From the NCBI GenBank assembly GCA_022571515.1, contig JACZXQ010000013.1, positions 54,137-118,136 on the forward strand: a stretch of DNA of 64,000 nt, in the 5' to 3' direction. Below, one piece after another: positions 26,334 through 34,614 of the stretch; the stretch's first letter is position 1; each line of letters opens with the position of its first letter. The position numbers were made by a program, and so were the translations under genes. A model generated the notes under the pieces. The model searched no databases. It was not told where the DNA came from and saw only the letters and a list, made by a program, of their open reading frames with translations. Source of the DNA: Gemmatimonadota bacterium. Its GTDB lineage: Bacteria > Gemmatimonadota > Gemmatimonadetes > Longimicrobiales > Gaopeijiaceae.

Positions 26334-28364
26334 TCATGCCGATCCGGACCGGGTCTCGCCCCCAATGGTCTTGAGGGACGGTACCACCTTCTCGAACGCC
26401 TCGAGAATGTCAGGGTCGAATCGCGAACCCATGGCGCGCAAGATCTCCTGAACCGCCGCAGGCCAGTCCAATGCTTCCCTGAAGGCTCTCTTGCTTGTGA
26501 GCGACTCCAGCGCGTCCGCCAGAGCGACGATGCGGGCACCCAACGGAATGGCAGTTCCGGCGAGTCCGTCCGGATACCCACTGCCGTCCCAGCGCTCGTG
26601 GTGCCACTTCACGATAGCCAAGGCGGTCGTGTCGTCCATTACCGCGGCCAGAAGGTCGTGTCCGGTTTTCGGATGCTCCCGGATCTGCTCCCACTCCGAC
26701 TCGGTCAAGGCGCCCGGCTTGTTCAAGACGTCCGCCGGCACCGCGATCATGCCGATGTCGTGTAACTCGGCGCCGATGTGGAGGCTGTTGTGGTCGAGGA
26801 GCTCGCCCTCCGGATCGAGCGCCCGAGCCAACTCCACCGCATACGCCGCGACGTAGGTGGATCGGCCGATCTTGAACGAGTCCTTCGCTTCGGCCCCCTC
26901 CACGAGATAGCGCACACCCTGCAGCACCTTATCCCGCCCAACTTCAGTCCGCTCTTTCTCGGCTGCCGAGAAATCCGGACTGTCCTTCGCTTTGGTGGAA
27001 AGGCGGTCGCGGCGAGCGAGCGCGTCCACGAGATGGGCTCGCAACTCCGGCATCGTGAACGGCTGGAAGAGGTACCGGTCCGCACCGGCCCCCTGCGCCT
27101 CAGCCCCGACGCGCGCATCGCTCCTGCCTGCGAGGGCCAGGACCTGTGTGATCGGCCATCGTGACTTGATCGACCGGATCAGACCTGTGGGCGATCCACT
27201 GGATGCGTGGAAGTCCACTACGGCGATGTCGTATTCTTGCCCGAGCTGATGGGATGCATCCTTGGTGTCGGCCACTTCCGTCACCTCGAAGCCTTCACGG
27301 TTGAGGTAGGTTGCCACCAGAGCTCGGAGACGGTCGTCGTCGCCAACGAGGAGAAGGCGGCGTCCGCCGCCGAACTGCGTGATGTGGTGTGGCAGGAGCG
27401 TGATCGGGGGGCGGCTCTTTCCCAGGTCCGCCGCGGTACGAGGATACCCCTCGCTGTCCGCAGGGACCGTTTGCCGCTCTGACGCGGCCCACACCTCGGC
27501 CCCCATGGGTGTTTTCCCGAACAGCCGGACACAATCGCGGCCTTCTCGCTTGGATCTGTAGAGAGCGTGATCGGCGCCGGCCAGCAGCTCGTCGGGCGTC
27601 TTCATCCCAGGGTGATAGCTTGCCACGCCGGCGCTCACAGTCAGCGGACCCTTGCCCAACCCTGCCGCTCTCAAACTGGCCCTCACACGTTCAGCAAAGA
27701 CCATGGCACCCTCGGGCGAGGATTCCGCGAGCACCGAGAGGAATTCCTCGCCACCGAATCGACCCGACATATTCATTTGGCGCGTCGTCTCCAGCAGAAC
27801 GGCCCCAAAGGTCTTCAGGGCCTCATCACCGGCGGCGTGTCCGTAGCGGTCGTTGTATTCCTTGAATTCGTCGAGATCGAAGAGGACCACGGCGAGTGGC
27901 CGGCCGCGCATGGCCGCGGCAAATTCGTTTTCGAGCACGATTCGCACCCGCCGCCGGTTGGGCAGGTGCGTAAGGTTGTCCGTATAGGCGAGGGCCTGGG
28001 CCTCCCGCGTCTGTTGGTGAAGGAGCTCGGCGAACCAGCCGATCCCGAGTGCGCCGGCGACATATGCGATAACGACGCCGACCAGGGTGTCGGGAATGGT
28101 GAGGCGCAGGGTCAGGGCCACGACCTGGGTCACCGACAAGACGGCCATGCCGAATGCGAGTGCCGTGGCTGCCCCCTTCCAACCCCGGTAGAATGCCAAG
28201 AGGAACGCTGGAATCAGCGCGAGTAGCCAGAGAAGGGCGCCGAATTCGCCGAGTGTGTCGGGAACCGCCAGGGCTCCGAGAACGGGAATGCTTATGGCGC
28301 CCAGGGAGAGGAGTAGGGCGCGGATCGGGACCGGATCGACCGGGAGATCGGTGGGGGCCTTCAT
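26334..28364 (-). CDS. Membrane GGDEF - REC - HD-GYP protein
   Basis: 676 residues from the ATG at 28364. Residues 15-115 form about four to five membrane helices. A GGDEF domain (125-285) carries the active-site motif GGEEF at 204-208 and FDLDEFK, consistent with diguanylate cyclase activity. A receiver-like domain (335-450) keeps the acidic pocket (GDDD) and acceptor Asp (VVDFHAS, D384) but has Ala and Gln where the conserved Thr/Ser and Lys normally sit (LALAGRSD; YLFQPF), so phosphorylation is doubtful. An HD-GYP domain (475-660) has HDIGM (H535, D536) and HHERWDGSGYP. Synthesis and breakdown of c-di-GMP in one chain is unusual. It is the second HD-GYP gene within 4 kb. Confidence 0.88.
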   Translation of the reverse strand: MKAPTDLPVDPVPIRALLLSLGAISIPVLGALAVPDTLGEFGALLWLLALIPAFLLAFYRGWKGAATALAFGMAVLSVTQVVALTLRLTIPDTLVGVVIAYVAGALGIGWFAELLHQQTREAQALAYTDNLTHLPNRRRVRIVLENEFAAAMRGRPLAVVLFDLDEFKEYNDRYGHAAGDEALKTFGAVLLETTRQMNMSGRFGGEEFLSVLAESSPEGAMVFAERVRASLRAAGLGKGPLTVSAGVASYHPGMKTPDELLAGADHALYRSKREGRDCVRLFGKTPMGAEVWAASERQTVPADSEGYPRTAADLGKSRPPITLLPHHITQFGGGRRLLLVGDDDRLRALVATYLNREGFEVTEVADTKDASHQLGQEYDIAVVDFHASSGSPTGLIRSIKSRWPITQVLALAGRSDARVGAEAQGAGADRYLFQPFTMPELRAHLVDALARRDRLSTKAKDSPDFSAAEKERTEVGRDKVLQGVRYLVEGAEAKDSFKIGRSTYVAAYAVELARALDPEGELLDHNSLHIGAELHDIGMIAVPADVLNKPGALTESEWEQIREHPKTGHDLLAAVMDDTTALAIVKWHHERWDGSGYPDGLAGTAIPLGARIVALADALESLTSKRAFREALDWPAAVQEILRAMGSRFDPDILEAFEKVVPSLKTIGGETRSGSA

Positions 28365-28669
28365 CCGTGGAGGGTCATCCTTCTTTTGACGTTGTCGTTT
28401 GGGCTCACACCATCCTTCCTCGAACCCCCGGTACTGGTCTATCCGAAATGTGACGGATATTGGCCGGTCACGCACCTGCTGCGCGAAAGCCGGATCGTCG
28501 GTTGCTCGCCGCCCGCTCGCCGTCCATGTTCCCGCGGACGAGCTGAGCCGGGCCCGCGAGGGCACCGAGATCGCCGAAATCGAACCCGCGAGGTCCCCGC
28601 AAGATGAACGTACTGGTCCCGGTAATGGGCCCATTGAGCGTCCCCCGGCGCACAGGGGGGGGCTGACAC
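28365..28669. other. Divergent intergenic region
   Basis: About 305 bases separate the divergent GGDEF/HD-GYP and proline dehydrogenase genes. Open frames cross it on both strands but none resembles a protein or has a ribosome binding site. I see no clear -35/-10 pair, hairpin or repeat; it presumably holds both promoters. Confidence 0.5.
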
Positions 28670-29587
28670 GTGCTTCGAAGGGTCTTGCTCTTTGGATCCG
28701 AGAACGAATTCCTCGCCAGGCGGCTTCCCCGATACCGGTTCGTCAAGCGGGCCGTACGACGGTTCATGCCGGGCGAGGATCTCGAGGACGCGTTGAGGGA
28801 GTCGTCGGCATTGTCCAAGACCAACAAGGGGACGCTGCTCACGCTTCTGGGCGAGAACGTCAACGAGGAATCGGAATCGACTGAGGTGGTCCAGTCCTAT
28901 CTCGATACGCTCACCGCCGTGGGGGATCGATCGCTCGACGTTGAAATCTCTGTGAAGTTGACGCAATTAGGTCTCGACCTCGACGAGGGCGTGGCCGAGA
29001 GTAATCTGCGCGCTCTCGTCGAGTCATCGGGAAAGCTGGACCGCCTGGTTTGGGTGGACATGGAGAGCAGCGCTTACATCGATCGTACCCTCGACCTCTA
29101 CCGTGCCGTGAGGGCGGATCACGCCAATGTGGGGATCTGCCTCCAGACGTATCTCCGACGCACGCCCGAGGACCTCGAGACGCTGCTGCCGTTGGGCGCC
29201 GCGGTCCGGTTGGTCAAAGGCGCATATGCGGAGCCATCGGACATCGCGTTTCCCACGAAGCGTGACGTAGACGAGGCTTTCTTCGAGTTGGCATGCATGC
29301 TGATCGACGCCCCGCCTGCTGTACGAGGGGCGTTTGGGACCCACGACGTGGCATTGATGCGGAGAATCCAAGCGGCGGGAGAGGAGCGCGGGATCGACAG
29401 GGACCGGCTCGAGTTTCAGATGCTCTACGGAATCGGGGTCCGCGACCAGGATCGTCTGGTTGCCGATGGTTACCGGGTCCGCGTGCTCATCAGCTATGGG
29501 TCGGCCTGGTTCCCGTGGTATATGCGGCGCCTGGCGGAGCGGCCGGCCAATCTCATGTTCGTGCTCCGCAAGATGTTCTCGGCTTGA
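28670..29587 (+). CDS. Proline dehydrogenase (monofunctional)
   Basis: FAD enzyme oxidising L-proline to 1-pyrroline-5-carboxylate at the membrane. 305 residues from a GTG with a run of G just upstream, the length of monofunctional PRODH (PutB/FadM type). TIM-barrel landmarks: ISVKLTQLGLDL, VWVDMESSAYIDRTLDLY, QTYLRRTPEDLE, RLVKGAYAEP, FGTHDVALM, EFQMLYGIG and the C-terminal YGSAWFPWYMRRLAERPAN, which lines the substrate site. The P5C dehydrogenase partner is not in the window. The stop overlaps the next start by one base (TGATG), so it is coupled to the MFS gene, which could be its transporter. Confidence 0.94.
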   Translation: MLRRVLLFGSENEFLARRLPRYRFVKRAVRRFMPGEDLEDALRESSALSKTNKGTLLTLLGENVNEESESTEVVQSYLDTLTAVGDRSLDVEISVKLTQLGLDLDEGVAESNLRALVESSGKLDRLVWVDMESSAYIDRTLDLYRAVRADHANVGICLQTYLRRTPEDLETLLPLGAAVRLVKGAYAEPSDIAFPTKRDVDEAFFELACMLIDAPPAVRGAFGTHDVALMRRIQAAGEERGIDRDRLEFQMLYGIGVRDQDRLVADGYRVRVLISYGSAWFPWYMRRLAERPANLMFVLRKMFSA

Positions 29588-30807
29588 TGGCGGTACCCCG
29601 CCCGGATCGGGACTCGGCAGCGGCCCGTTGGAAGACCCTGGCGCTGCTTTCCGTCGCCGTCCTGTTCGGCATGTCGATCTGGCTCACGGCGAGCGCGATC
29701 GCGCCCGAGCTTCAGCGGACCTGGGGCCTCACGAGCAGTCAGGTGGGTTGGCTCACCACGCTCGTGCAGCTGGGCTTCGTCGCGGGAACCGCGGTGGCTG
29801 CCATCCTCAACCTGGCGGACGTGGTACCCTCTCGCTGGTACTTCGCGGTATCCGGTGTGCTCGGCGGCCTCGCGAATGCCGCGATACTCATTGCGCCCGG
29901 CTACGGATCGGCGCTCGTGTTCCGCTTCCTTACCGGGTTCTTCCTCGCCGGTGTCTATCCACCGGCGATGAAAATGATCTCGACCTGGTTTCGCTCCTCG
30001 CGAGGCATGGCGATCGGCGCGATCGTGGGGGCGCTGACCGTTGGCAAGGCGACCCCCTATCTGCTCAAGCTCTTCGAAGGAACGGGCCTCGTTCCGGTCA
30101 TTGTGGGTTCCTCATCCGCGGCGGTAGTGGGGGCGGTGCTGATCTTGGTCGCGTATCGCGATGGGCCGTATCCGTTCCTCCGGCCGGCCTTCTCCTGGGG
30201 GCTGGTCATGAGAGTGATCAAGGACCGCCCAACCCGTCTCGCCACCGGAGGATACCTCGGGCATATGTGGGAATTGTATGCTGCGTGGAGTACGATCGGA
30301 CTCTTCTTCCTACAGTACTTCGGGGCGGAGGGGGGGCACTCTCTAGCGGCCGACTTGGCGGCCTTCGGCATGATTGCCATGGGCGGATTGGGGGCTGTGA
30401 TGGCTGGCGTATGGGCGGACGCCGTGGGTCGTGAGCGTATAACGATCTGGATGATGGCGATCTCGGGAGGCTGCGCCCTGACGATGGGTTGGCTGATGGA
30501 CGCGAGCGCCTGGATTGTTGTGCCCGTTGCCCTCCTTTGGGGGTTCACGATCGTCGCGGATTCCGCGCAGTTCAGCGCCGTAGTGACCGAGGTGGCGCCG
30601 CCCGAGTCGGTGGGGACGGCTCTCATGCTGCAGACGTCGATCGGCTTCGCGCTGACCGCTGTGTCGATCCAGGTGACGATCTGGCTGGCGGACGTCGCGG
30701 GGTGGCAGGTGGCCTACGGGATGCTCGCGCTCGGGCCGGCCATGGGGATCGTCTCGATGGCGCGGCTCAGGGTGCTGCGGGAGGTGGGGAGCGAGGCCAA
30801 TTCGTAA
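29587..30807 (+). CDS. Major facilitator superfamily transporter
   Basis: 406 residues with twelve predicted helices. The N-terminal half has GMSIWLTASAIAPELQRTWG, LTTLVQLGFVAGT and the helix-4/5 stretch FLTGFFLAGVYPPAMKMI, followed by WFRSSRGMAIG, a motif-A-like loop. The family resembles the nitrate/anion and sugar-phosphate type MFS but no specific group can be assigned. It starts one base inside the proline dehydrogenase stop, so a role in proline or related substrate uptake is possible by context only. A shrunken copy of its 3' part lies 3.5 kb downstream (34289-34388). Confidence 0.85.
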   Translation: MAVPRPDRDSAAARWKTLALLSVAVLFGMSIWLTASAIAPELQRTWGLTSSQVGWLTTLVQLGFVAGTAVAAILNLADVVPSRWYFAVSGVLGGLANAAILIAPGYGSALVFRFLTGFFLAGVYPPAMKMISTWFRSSRGMAIGAIVGALTVGKATPYLLKLFEGTGLVPVIVGSSSAAVVGAVLILVAYRDGPYPFLRPAFSWGLVMRVIKDRPTRLATGGYLGHMWELYAAWSTIGLFFLQYFGAEGGHSLAADLAAFGMIAMGGLGAVMAGVWADAVGRERITIWMMAISGGCALTMGWLMDASAWIVVPVALLWGFTIVADSAQFSAVVTEVAPPESVGTALMLQTSIGFALTAVSIQVTIWLADVAGWQVAYGMLALGPAMGIVSMARLRVLREVGSEANS

Positions 30808-30865
30808 AATTCTATCACGCCACGGAGAGTCGATGGCGCGGAGTCTCTATCAAGGAATGTACCAA

Positions 30866-30896
30866 AGGGCCCCCCAATCCGATTTTTGGAGGCCCT
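30866..30896. terminator. Inverted repeat after the MFS gene
   Basis: AGGGCC and CCAA (30866-30877) pair with TTGG and GGCCCT (30886-30896), leaving an eight-base loop and small bulges. It sits 59 bases after the MFS stop. No T tract follows, so it may be a weak or Rho-assisted terminator, or a processing hairpin. It also marks the left edge of the glycosyltransferase segment. Confidence 0.4.
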
Positions 30897-31084
30897 AGGA
30901 TGAGTCAGTGGGGTCCGCTGGACGATGGCGTTGGTGCATGTTCGGAGTTGAGGACAGATCCCCCGTCGACCTTGGCGCCCTCACTTCACCCGCCCATGTT
31001 TCTAGGGTGAATCCTTCAGTCTTGAGCGATCCGCCCGAGGTTTCCGACGGAGAATGGGCAGGCTGCCTCGGAGTCGTCTGCTCG

Positions 31085-32632
31085 ATGCGGGTGGCCATCT
31101 TCGTGGTAGCCTACAACGCGGAAGCCCACATCCGCGAGACGCTGCGCCGAATCCCCACTGATCTAGTGCCTCATCTGGCGGCCATCTACGTCATCGACGA
31201 CAAGAGCGTCGACCGCACGACGGAGGTAGCCGGTGGCCTGAAGGCGGAGGTCCCCGGCCTCGAGGTCTTCACCACTCCGTTCAACCAGGGGTACGGGGGA
31301 AACCAGAAGCTCGGGTTCAGCTACGCCATCCGCAGAAAGTTCGACGTCGTGGTGCTTCTCCACGGCGACGGACAATACGCTCCCGAGGTTCTCCCACGGA
31401 TTCTGAACCCGTTCTCGGACCCCGATACCGCCGCCGTCTTCGGCTCTCGCATGATGACCCGGGGAGCCGCCCGCCGTGGAGGCATGCCACTCTACAAGTA
31501 CGTGGGAAACCGGATCCTCACGAGAATCCAGAACCGCCTCCTGAACGCGGATCTGACCGAGTTCCACTCGGGATACCGGGCCTACCGGGTCTCGGCGTTG
31601 GCTGAGATTCCGTTCCAATACAACACCGACGATTTCCACTTCGACACCGAGATCATCATCCAGCTCCTGGCCAGAAAGAAGAAGATCGTCGAGGTGCCCA
31701 TCCCCACGTATTACGGGGACGAGATCTGCCACGTGGACGGCATCGCCTACGCCATGAACTGCATCTCCACGGTGATGCGGTCCCGGGCCAACAGGATTTA
31801 CTTGGTCCACCATCCGAAATTCGACGTCTTCGACGACGGTGGGTACGTCTTCAAGACGGCTCCCGCCACCGTTCACCAGAACGTCCTGGCACGTAGCTGG
31901 GAGTCGGGCACAAAGGTCCTCGAGCTGGGCGCCGGCCACGGCCGGGTGGCACAGGCCCTTCATGAGCAGGGTGCGGACGTGGTGGCCGTAGATCTGCGCA
32001 AGCCCGATGGGGACCTGCCCTTTCCATACCTCGAGCTGGACCTCGACGGGAAGTTCGCGGAAGAGGCCATCGAAGCCTTGAACGGAAAGGCCGATACCGT
32101 GGTGGCCCTCGACGTCATCGAGCATCTGCACCGACCTGAGGAGAGCCTTCGCGAGATCCGGAGAGCGATGAAGCCGGGAGGCACGCTGTTGGCCAGCACC
32201 GGCAACGTCGCCTACGTGCTGGTGCGCATCATGCTGGCCCTGGGCTTCTTCAACTACGGGAAGAAGGGAATCCTGGATCTCACGCACACCCGGCTGTTCA
32301 CCATCCGCTCCTTCTGCCGAACGCTTGAAGGCGAGGGCTTCGAGGTGCTCGGAGTGAAGGGGTTCGGACCGCCCATCTCGGATATGGTGGGCACATCCGC
32401 CATCCTGCGTCTCCTCGACTCCATGGCCTCGTTCCTTGCGAGAATCTGGCCATCCCTGTTCGGCTACCAGTTCCTCGTCGAGGCCCGCCGCATGGACGAC
32501 GTGGAGAGTATCCTGGACTCCACGGTTTCGAACCCAGACGCGGCGGATGGGCCGGAGCCCGCCTCATCTTTCCCCGACCAGAATCCGATCGAGCCCCCTG
32601 TATCTGTTGATCCCGGGGAGGCCGGGCCATGA
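31085..32632 (+). CDS. Glycosyltransferase family 2 fused to a class I methyltransferase
   Basis: 515 residues from the ATG at 31085. Residues 1 to about 235 are a GT-A fold GT2 domain of the polyprenyl-phosphate glycosyltransferase type: VVAYNAEAHIRETL, VIDDKSVDRT, NQGYGGNQKLG, LHGDGQYAPE with the DGQ metal site, and EFHSGYRAYR. Residues 255-480 are a SAM methyltransferase of the UbiG type: KVLELGAGHGRVAQAL, VVALDVIEHLHRPEESLREI and MKPGGTLLASTGN. The acidic Pro-rich tail looks disordered. The fusion couples sugar transfer to modification of a polysaccharide or lipid carrier. Its stop overlaps the next start (ATGA). Confidence 0.87.
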   Translation: MRVAIFVVAYNAEAHIRETLRRIPTDLVPHLAAIYVIDDKSVDRTTEVAGGLKAEVPGLEVFTTPFNQGYGGNQKLGFSYAIRRKFDVVVLLHGDGQYAPEVLPRILNPFSDPDTAAVFGSRMMTRGAARRGGMPLYKYVGNRILTRIQNRLLNADLTEFHSGYRAYRVSALAEIPFQYNTDDFHFDTEIIIQLLARKKKIVEVPIPTYYGDEICHVDGIAYAMNCISTVMRSRANRIYLVHHPKFDVFDDGGYVFKTAPATVHQNVLARSWESGTKVLELGAGHGRVAQALHEQGADVVAVDLRKPDGDLPFPYLELDLDGKFAEEAIEALNGKADTVVALDVIEHLHRPEESLREIRRAMKPGGTLLASTGNVAYVLVRIMLALGFFNYGKKGILDLTHTRLFTIRSFCRTLEGEGFEVLGVKGFGPPISDMVGTSAILRLLDSMASFLARIWPSLFGYQFLVEARRMDDVESILDSTVSNPDAADGPEPASSFPDQNPIEPPVSVDPGEAGP

Positions 32633-34281
32633 CGGAGCCGGGCCGACCTTCGGCATCTTCCCTAGAACGGTACGGCGGCGTCGCAGCCCTGCTGCTGGTG
32701 GCCCTGGCACTCTTCATTCGTATGCCCGGCATCATGGTGTGGTGGTTGAACCCCGACGAGGGCATCTACTTCTCCATCGCCACCCAGTCCACCCTCGCCG
32801 CCTTCTGGGGGGAGGTGTCGAGGAATGCCCACCCACCCCTGTACTACATGCTCCTCCGGGCCGTGGGCTTCCTCACCACGGACTTCTTCTGGTTCAGGGC
32901 ACTATCGCTGATGGGTGGCGCTGCCGCCGTCTTCGCTCTCTGGGAGTGCGGCCGGGAGATCGCCTGGAAGGATCCCGTCCGGAGGACCGTCACCGGCCTG
33001 GTGGCCGCCGCTCTGCTCGTTCCGTCCCCGTCGGCGGTCATCCTCTCCCAGATCATGCGTCCCTACATGCTCCAACTGGCCCTGGTGGCGGGGGCGCTTG
33101 CGCTCCTGCTCCGGTACGGTCGAGCCCCGGAGCGCCGCACACTCCTGGCGTACATCGCGTTACTCGTGCTGGCGCTGCTCACGCATTACAGCTCGGTCCT
33201 GGCGCTTGGGGCGTTCGGTGCGGTGGCCCTCTACCTGATCTTCTCGACTGAGATGCCCGGGGAGGCCCGCCGGGACCTCGCTCTTGCCCACATGGTTCCC
33301 GTGGCGGTGGTGCTGGGCCTCTACCTCTTCCACCTGCGCGGACTCATGGCCTCGGACTTGGCCGACGAGGCCCTCCACGGATGGTTGAGCGGCTACCTGG
33401 TGGGCTCGGTGCGCGAGGCGTGGCTCGTTTTCGTCGGCCTTCAGACCAGGGTCGCCGGAAGGGGACTGGGAGGACCGGTCACGGTGCTGATGATCGCGGC
33501 GCTCGCGGCAGCGGTGGCGCGCAGGGCGTGGCTTCCGGTTGTCGTGGCTTGGTCCGCCTTGCTGGTGGGCTTGGTAGCCGCCGCCGCGGGTGTCTACCCC
33601 ATGGGCGCCATCCGCCATTCTACCTGGATGCTCGCCTTCACCCTTCCAGCGTTGGCCTGGGGGGTCGGCTTCGTCCTCACGGCGGGGAAGAGGTGGGCCG
33701 CGGTGGGGGTGGTCGCAGTAGTGGTTCTGGTGGCTGCCCGGGAGCGTGTGGGGATCACCATGGACGTCCCCGACAGTCCCTGGGCGGCTCCCGAGCGTGT
33801 GCTCAGGCGGGCAAATCTCCTGCAGATGCTCGATCTCCTGGACCCCGAGGGCGCTCCTTCCCCCCGCCTGTGGGTCATGGACATGCAAACGTACTACCTC
33901 CTCCTTCCCTTCTACTTCACGGAACGTCAGGTGACCCGGCCTGGATCGGAGGACACCTTCTTCCACTTCCGGTATGGCAAGCGCGACGTGGTGGTGGTGC
34001 GGGCGTGGCTCCTTACGGCCGGGGCCGACAGTGCCCGGGAGGAGAGCAACCTGCGGTCATTGGCGGGTCGGGCGGACCGCTCCGATCCCCTCCTGGGCAT
34101 GGCGTCGGCACGTCAAGTGCAGGTGCTCGTGGGCGGCTGGCGATCGAAGGTAGTGGATCAACTCCTGGCCCTCGAGGATTCGGGGGTGGTCACGAAGCAT
34201 CGCCTGGTTCCCGGACTCTTCGCGTTCCTGGTGGACATGGAGCGGCTGAACACACCGGAGACTCCGCCGGAGGTGCCGTAA
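32629..34281 (+). CDS. GT39-like membrane glycosyltransferase
   Basis: 550 residues with about ten to twelve predicted helices. The first periplasmic loop carries WWLNPDEGIYF with the Asp-Glu pair and NAHPPLYYMLLR, the signature of the PMT/ArnT/GT39 superfamily that uses polyprenyl-phosphate sugars. The soluble C-terminal part after about residue 390 has no motif I know. It is coupled to the GT2-methyltransferase gene, which could make its lipid-linked donor, so the pair probably decorates a surface glycan or protein. Confidence 0.83.
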   Translation: MTEPGRPSASSLERYGGVAALLLVALALFIRMPGIMVWWLNPDEGIYFSIATQSTLAAFWGEVSRNAHPPLYYMLLRAVGFLTTDFFWFRALSLMGGAAAVFALWECGREIAWKDPVRRTVTGLVAAALLVPSPSAVILSQIMRPYMLQLALVAGALALLLRYGRAPERRTLLAYIALLVLALLTHYSSVLALGAFGAVALYLIFSTEMPGEARRDLALAHMVPVAVVLGLYLFHLRGLMASDLADEALHGWLSGYLVGSVREAWLVFVGLQTRVAGRGLGGPVTVLMIAALAAAVARRAWLPVVVAWSALLVGLVAAAAGVYPMGAIRHSTWMLAFTLPALAWGVGFVLTAGKRWAAVGVVAVVVLVAARERVGITMDVPDSPWAAPERVLRRANLLQMLDLLDPEGAPSPRLWVMDMQTYYLLLPFYFTERQVTRPGSEDTFFHFRYGKRDVVVVRAWLLTAGADSAREESNLRSLAGRADRSDPLLGMASARQVQVLVGGWRSKVVDQLLALEDSGVVTKHRLVPGLFAFLVDMERLNTPETPPEVP

Positions 34282-34288
34282 CGGATCG

Positions 34289-34388
34289 TGAGCGCCTGGA
34301 TCGTCGTCCCTTCGTAACCGAAGTGGCGCCGCCTGAGTCGGTGGCCTACGGAGTGCTCGCCCTCGGGCCAGCTCTGGGCATCGTCTCA
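34289..34388 (+). pseudogene. Shrunken remnant of an MFS transporter 3' region
   Basis: Three short blocks match the intact MFS gene upstream, in the same order with the DNA between them missing. AGCGCCTGGATCGTCGTCCC corresponds to 30503-30525 (SAWIVVP). A block encoding VTEVAPPESV corresponds to about 30580-30612. A block encoding AYGVLALGPALGIVS corresponds to about 30713-30760. The blocks differ by synonymous-looking changes, so it is an old paralogous copy that lost internal segments rather than a recent duplication. It cannot encode a transporter. Confidence 0.8.
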
Positions 34389-34426
34389 CGACCAGGCACG
34401 AACGGAAGGGATTCAGGGTGAGAGTC

Positions 34427-34594
34427 ATGGGTGGATGGCTGCAGGATCTCAGGCACGTGTTCCGGTCTCTTCCGAAGGCGCCCTGATTCACGGCTGTTAC
34501 GGTGGTGACGCTGGCCCTGGGGATCGGCGCGTGCTTCCTGCCTGCCGTGAGAGCCGCCCGGATTCAGCCGGCCACGGCTCTCAGGACCGACTGA
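34427..34594 (+). pseudogene. Collapsed ADOP-type (MacB-like) ABC permease remnant
   Basis: From the ATG at 34427 the frame reads MGGWLQDLRHVFRSLPKAP, then TGA, then [15 protein letters not shown], and jumps directly to CFLPAVRAARIQPATALRTD and a stop. The first part is the standard head of ADOP permeases ([33 protein letters not shown]); the second is their standard tail (LPARRAARVDPMEALR). Roughly 700 residues are missing in between, in frame, and a G-to-T change explains the TGA at a usual Gly codon. It is clearly dead as a permease. Confidence 0.85.
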
Positions 34595-34614
34595 TGGCGG
34601 TCGGAGACCGAGGC

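Noticed and set aside
31163..32287. 374-codon frame antisense to the GT2-methyltransferase gene
   Set aside because: It mirrors the real gene, which has complete motifs in both domains.
33381..34421. 346-codon plus-strand frame overlapping the GT39 gene
   Set aside because: Its first part is a shadow frame of the GT39 gene; only its end carries the MFS remnant, reported separately.
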